NCBI GenBank assembly: GCA_028284285.1
Contig: JANQSA010000062.1
Coordinates: forward strand, 95,288-159,287
Source of the DNA: Croceivirga sp.
GTDB lineage: Bacteria; Bacteroidota; Bacteroidia; Flavobacteriales; Flavobacteriaceae
Length of the DNA stretch: 64,000 nt
Direction of reading: 5' to 3'
The notes beneath the pieces were generated by a model, which worked only from the letters and a program-made list of their open reading frames with translations, was not told the origin of the DNA and searched no databases. Made by a program: the position numbers and the translations under genes. Shown in pieces: positions 60,885 to 64,000 of this stretch; the first letter of the stretch is position 1, and each line of letters starts with the position of its first letter.

Positions 60885-62108
60885 TCAACTATTGTTTGAT
60901 TTTTTTTCGAGGAGCGCCATATAAAACCCATCATATCCTTGTTTTGAAGCCAGAAGACGGTTTTCTCGTATGAATCTGAAGGATGCTCCGGATTCAGAGG
61001 CTAAAAATGTCCGGACCTGGTCTTCATTTTCCTCCGGAAGGATGGAACAGGTGGCGTATACCAATTTTCCTGTTGGTTTTACCATTTTGCTGTAGTCCTG
61101 TAAGATCTTTTGTTGTGTCCTTTTAATAGTAGTGATGAACTCAGGGGTCAGCTTCCATTTGCTGTCCGGATTACGACGCAATACCCCTAAGCCGGAACAG
61201 GGCACATCTAACAATACACGGTCTGCTTTGCCATGTAGCTTTTTAATCACTTTGGAGGAGTCAATTACCCGGGTTTCCAGGTTATGTATTCCGTTTCTTC
61301 TTGCTCTTACTTTCAGTTTTTTGAGCTTACTCTCATAGATATCCATGGCAATGAGTTGGCCTTTGTTTTGCATCAAAGCGGCGAGGTGTAGTGCTTTTCC
61401 GCCGGCTCCGGCACAGGCATCTACCACACGATGCCCGGGTTCCACCTCCAGGTAGGGCGCCACCTGCTGGGAAGAGGCATCCTGTACCTCAAACCAACCG
61501 TTTTTAAATGCGTGTGTGATAAAGACGTTTTTACGTTCCTCCAGTTGCAATGCATCAGGATAATCCGCTAGGGGAGTGGTGACAATGCCTTCCTGTTGCA
61601 ATGTTTGCTGCAGTGCAATTTTGTTCGTTTTAAGCGTGTTAGTACGAAGAATTACGGCAGCCTGCCGATTTAAAGCGGCAATTTCTTTGGTCCATTGTGT
61701 TTCACCTAAGGCTTTTGTGCCCAATGCATCCAACCAATCCGGGATAGATTCTCTAAACTTTCGAATTTTGGAGAGCTCATCAAATCGGCCCTTTATCCTT
61801 CGGGAAGGAGTATGCTCCAATGATTTCCAATCCGGCAAAGGTATTCCTCGTAATACGCACCATACCCCAAACATTCGAAAAAGCTGTTGCCGGGAATACG
61901 GAGGGTGTACCTCGGCGATTTCAGCATACAACCGTTGCCACCGTACTATTTCATAGGTGGTCTCGGCCACAAAACCACGATCTCGGGCACCCCAGCGCTT
62001 GTCATATTTTAACACCTTTTCAATAACCTTGTCTGCGTATTGTTGTTCGTTAAAAATGAGATGCAGGGCATCGATTACGGCAAAAACCAGATTTCTGTGA
62101 AGACGCAT
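60885..62108 (-). CDS. RsmB/NOP2-Sun family RNA (cytosine-5) methyltransferase
   Basis: A 407-residue protein. The N-terminal helical NusB-like region (about 1-130) is followed by the methyltransferase domain: VQDASSQQVAPYLEVEPGHRVVDACAGAGGKALHLAALMQ (motif I DACAGAGGK), MDIYESKLKKLKVRARRNG, VLLDVPCSGLGVLRRNPDSKW with the PC-motif Cys near 300, and LVYATCSILPEENEDQV with the TC-motif nucleophile near 355. It methylates C5 of a cytosine in 16S rRNA or tRNA; site unknown. A divergent promoter region separates it from the next gene. Confidence 0.92.
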   Translation of the reverse strand: MRLHRNLVFAVIDALHLIFNEQQYADKVIEKVLKYDKRWGARDRGFVAETTYEIVRWQRLYAEIAEVHPPYSRQQLFRMFGVWCVLRGIPLPDWKSLEHTPSRRIKGRFDELSKIRKFRESIPDWLDALGTKALGETQWTKEIAALNRQAAVILRTNTLKTNKIALQQTLQQEGIVTTPLADYPDALQLEERKNVFITHAFKNGWFEVQDASSQQVAPYLEVEPGHRVVDACAGAGGKALHLAALMQNKGQLIAMDIYESKLKKLKVRARRNGIHNLETRVIDSSKVIKKLHGKADRVLLDVPCSGLGVLRRNPDSKWKLTPEFITTIKRTQQKILQDYSKMVKPTGKLVYATCSILPEENEDQVRTFLASESGASFRFIRENRLLASKQGYDGFYMALLEKKSNNS

Positions 62109-62127
62109 AGTTATAGTTAAAGGCAGG

Positions 62128-62135
62128 CAAAGGTA
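62128..62135 (-). promoter_or_regulatory. -7 box of the RNA methyltransferase gene
   Basis: Minus-strand TACCTTTG, a perfect TAnnTTTG box, 19 bases before the ATG at 62108. No TTG box at the usual distance. Confidence 0.5.
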
Positions 62136-62144
62136 ATGGTAAAC

Positions 62145-62171
62145 TTGTGGAGATTCTAATCGCTACTTTTG
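62145..62171 (+). promoter_or_regulatory. Promoter of the BNR lipoprotein gene
   Basis: TTG at 62145-62147, 16-base spacer, TACTTTTG at 62164-62171 (perfect TAnnTTTG). Transcription would start near 62176, about 12 bases before the ATG at 62188. Confidence 0.55.
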
Positions 62172-62187
62172 AGGAAATCCTGTATTC

Positions 62188-63222
62188 ATGGATAAATTAC
62201 TTTTTGTTTTTGGGATAATTGTACTGGTGGTTTCTTGTGCACCTAAAGAAACATCGCATAATTTTTATTCCGTTCAAATTGAAACCGTATTCAAAGACTC
62301 GGTTAGCCTACGGGCCATAACGTTTTTGGATGAGACCACCTTGGCTTTCGCCGGCAGTAATGGCATCTACGGCAGTGTAGATTTGGGAACCCATAAGGTA
62401 CGGACCAATATACAAACCCATGACACCTTAATTCCAGAGTTCCGTGCTGTAGCACATACCAAAACTGATTTTTTCATGCTCTCTATTGCAAATCCGGCAT
62501 TACTTTATAAAACCGGGACATCAGGGGAAATGGAATTGGTGTATAGGGAAGACGGAGAAGGCGTTTTTTACGATGCCATGAAATTTTGGAATGACAGAGA
62601 AGGCATAGCGATTGGCGATAGTATGAACGGATGCCTTTCAATACTAATTACAAGGGATGGAGGGAATACCTGGAATAAAGTTCCGTGTTCGGATTTACCC
62701 CAGGGAATTGACGGAGAAGGGGCTTTTGCGTCCAGTAATACCAATATTGAAATTATGGGCGATTCGGCCTGGGTAGCCACTACTGAAAGCCGAATTTATT
62801 TTTCTCCGGACAAAGGTAAAACCTGGAAGATCCAAACTGTCCCGATAGTGAATACAAAACCAACCGAGGGCATTTATTCGGTCGATTTTTACGATACGCT
62901 TTTGGGTGTTGCGATTGGAGGGGATTATACCAACCCTAATGACCCAAGAAATAATAAAGCGTTGACCATGGATGGCGGTACAAGCTGGAAATTGATTGCC
63001 AATGGTAATCCACCCGGATACAAAAGCTGTGTCCAATTTGTTCCTAATTCCGGGGGAGAGGATATAGTCGCCTTAGGTTTTTCGGGAATTATGTACTCGA
63101 ACAATATGGGAGCATCCTGGACCTCTTTAAGTGATGAAGGCTTTTATACTATCCGATTTTTAAATGATTCCATAGCGTACGCGGCGGGAAAAAATAGGAT
63201 TGCGAAACTCACTTTTCGATAA
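62188..63222 (+). CDS. BNR-repeat lipoprotein (YCF48/photosystem II stability factor-like)
   Basis: A 344-residue protein with a lipoprotein signal (MDKLLFVFGIIVLVVSC, lipid site at Cys17). The rest is one beta-propeller with Asp-box repeats: ITRDGGNTWNK, FSPDKGKTWK, TMDGGTSWK, SNNMGASWT. This is the HCF136/YCF48-like pattern used in photosystem assembly in plants, but in heterotrophic Bacteroidota such proteins are common exported propellers of unknown partner; annotation as oxidoreductase is also seen. It has its own promoter and its stop codon directly abuts the stop of the convergent LD-carboxypeptidase gene. Confidence 0.85.
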   Translation: MDKLLFVFGIIVLVVSCAPKETSHNFYSVQIETVFKDSVSLRAITFLDETTLAFAGSNGIYGSVDLGTHKVRTNIQTHDTLIPEFRAVAHTKTDFFMLSIANPALLYKTGTSGEMELVYREDGEGVFYDAMKFWNDREGIAIGDSMNGCLSILITRDGGNTWNKVPCSDLPQGIDGEGAFASSNTNIEIMGDSAWVATTESRIYFSPDKGKTWKIQTVPIVNTKPTEGIYSVDFYDTLLGVAIGGDYTNPNDPRNNKALTMDGGTSWKLIANGNPPGYKSCVQFVPNSGGEDIVALGFSGIMYSNNMGASWTSLSDEGFYTIRFLNDSIAYAAGKNRIAKLTFR

Positions 63223-64000
63223 CTATAGCAATGGCTTTTGTTGCAGTTGAAGGGTAAAGCTATCAGCATCCAATACCGCCTCAATGCCGACAGGAAAAGT
63301 AAAGCTTTCCGCAATGTGCCCAAAACTCATGCCGTAAACAGCAGGAATGCCCATCGGTGCAATTCGGTCCATAACCACTTCTTTTAAGGAAAAAGAGTCA
63401 GAACCTTCTTCTTTGTCACAGCCTTTGCACACTCCGAACAGTACGCCAGCCGCCCTTTTAAAACTGGGAGTAGATAATAATTGGGTCAGCATACGATCAA
63501 TACGATACGGGGCTTCATCTACATCTTCAATACAGACAAGGCAATTGCTGTAATCAATATCGTAGTCCGTACCGTTCATGGCCGATAATAAGGAAAGATT
63601 CCCTCCAACCAATTTACCGGAGGCTGTTCCAGAGGTTATCACATATCGGTCATATACGGGATCAGTCAGGGTTTCTTCATCAAAGTGATAGTTGTTTATG
63701 GTGAGTTTTTCCGCAGGGTGCATAACCATGGTTTTTACGCTCCCATAGGCATAAGAATTTAATTCAGGCCCCATGGCCCCGTGAAAACCAACCAATCCAA
63801 TTTTTTTGTAAAGGGCATTTAGTAAGGCCGTAACATCACTATACCCTAAAAGGATTTTTGGATTATGTCTGATGATGTCATAATTGAGCATGTTAAGGAT
63901 GCGTGTGCAACCATAACCTCCGCGAATGCAAAAAATACCCTTAACTTTTGTATTGGTAAACATGTGCATAAGATCTTTGACACGTTCATCATCAGTATTG
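63223..64000 (-). CDS. LD-carboxypeptidase (S66 family), C-terminal part
   Basis: A minus-strand gene that continues past base 64000; 259 residues are visible and an internal ATG at 63969 is not the start because the frame upstream still reads family-like protein (NTDDERVKDLMHMFTNT). S66 peptidases trim muropeptides at L,D bonds in cell-wall recycling. Motifs: CIRGGYGCTRIL, GYSDVTALLNAL with the nucleophile Ser, GFHGAMGPELN, VCIEDVDEAPYRIDRMLTQL with the Glu, and GHIAESFTFPVG with the His. Cytoplasmic by family. The N-terminal 50 or so residues are outside the window. Confidence 0.92.
   Translation of the reverse strand, partial: NTDDERVKDLMHMFTNTKVKGIFCIRGGYGCTRILNMLNYDIIRHNPKILLGYSDVTALLNALYKKIGLVGFHGAMGPELNSYAYGSVKTMVMHPAEKLTINNYHFDEETLTDPVYDRYVITSGTASGKLVGGNLSLLSAMNGTDYDIDYSNCLVCIEDVDEAPYRIDRMLTQLLSTPSFKRAAGVLFGVCKGCDKEEGSDSFSLKEVVMDRIAPMGIPAVYGMSFGHIAESFTFPVGIEAVLDADSFTLQLQQKPLL

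Overview
The window looks like a chromosomal piece of a marine-type Flavobacteriaceae bacterium (Bacteroidota). Supporting this: most starts lack a Shine-Dalgarno sequence, several genes are preceded by the Bacteroidota -7 box TAnnTTTG, and the gene repertoire fits (HAD-ECH fused beta-oxidation protein, fused trehalose-6-phosphate synthase/phosphatase, GH15 glycosidase, single-chain PurL, M1 and S9 exopeptidases, many Sec-exported or lipoprotein products). No rRNA, tRNA, CRISPR array, transposase or integrase was seen.

Layout. 1-4.8 kb: 5' part of an alpha-glucan phosphorylase (minus strand, cut by the window edge), a TlpA-like lipoprotein and a 1,034-residue exported BNR/sortilin-type propeller protein. 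4.8-15 kb: an accessory stretch of unrelated, all-plus-strand, mostly one-gene units (KptA with an unknown partner, small membrane proteins, an S9 peptidase, DUF6653, RidA, DUF1801, a serine hydrolase, a lipocalin-like lipoprotein). Most of the gaps hold an imperfect inverted repeat of the AACAAGGTATA...ACCGTTGT kind, so the stretch resembles an integron-type gene cassette array without a visible integrase. 15-20.8 kb: serine hydrolase with TPR tail, AraC regulator, lipoprotein esterase, NTF2-like protein and an MFS transporter. 20.8-25.9 kb: a seven-gene minus-strand operon of small-molecule/START/VOC/GyrI/AlkD proteins, divergent from a GlxA-type AraC regulator, followed by a YdeI-like gene. 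26-33.9 kb: a tightly packed minus-strand run from trehalose synthesis (TPS-TPP) through an NTF2 fusion, TMEM175 channel, M1 peptidase, arginase-fold enzyme and GNAT to a small membrane protein; a GH15 enzyme is divergent from it. 35.7-37.2 kb: a PLP-dependent decarboxylase.

37.3-46.3 kb is a fatty-acid beta-oxidation regulon: marR, a HAD-ECH fusion, a membrane protein, thiolase, a four-helix-bundle (23S intervening-sequence type) gene, acyl-CoA dehydrogenase and a terminator, all behind a promoter overlapped by a perfect 30-bp palindrome; acyl-CoA ligase fadD lies just upstream. 46.6-51 kb is a fermentation module: pyruvate formate-lyase, its activase (whose only start codon lies in a hairpin stem) and an oxalate/formate-family transporter. 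51-64 kb: GNAT, purL, an AT-rich two-gene islet with an Sll1717-type P-loop ATPase, CIA30-like protein, REP-like repeats, an exported methyltransferase, a SulP transporter, an RsmB-family RNA methyltransferase, a BNR lipoprotein and the C-terminal part of an LD-carboxypeptidase that runs off the window.

The strongest candidates for something undescribed are the cassette-like array, the four-helix-bundle element whose ORF is bracketed to the base by an inverted repeat inside a beta-oxidation operon, the pflB-pflA hairpin, and the ATPase islet. All functional calls come from reading motifs and remembered family features; no database search was run.
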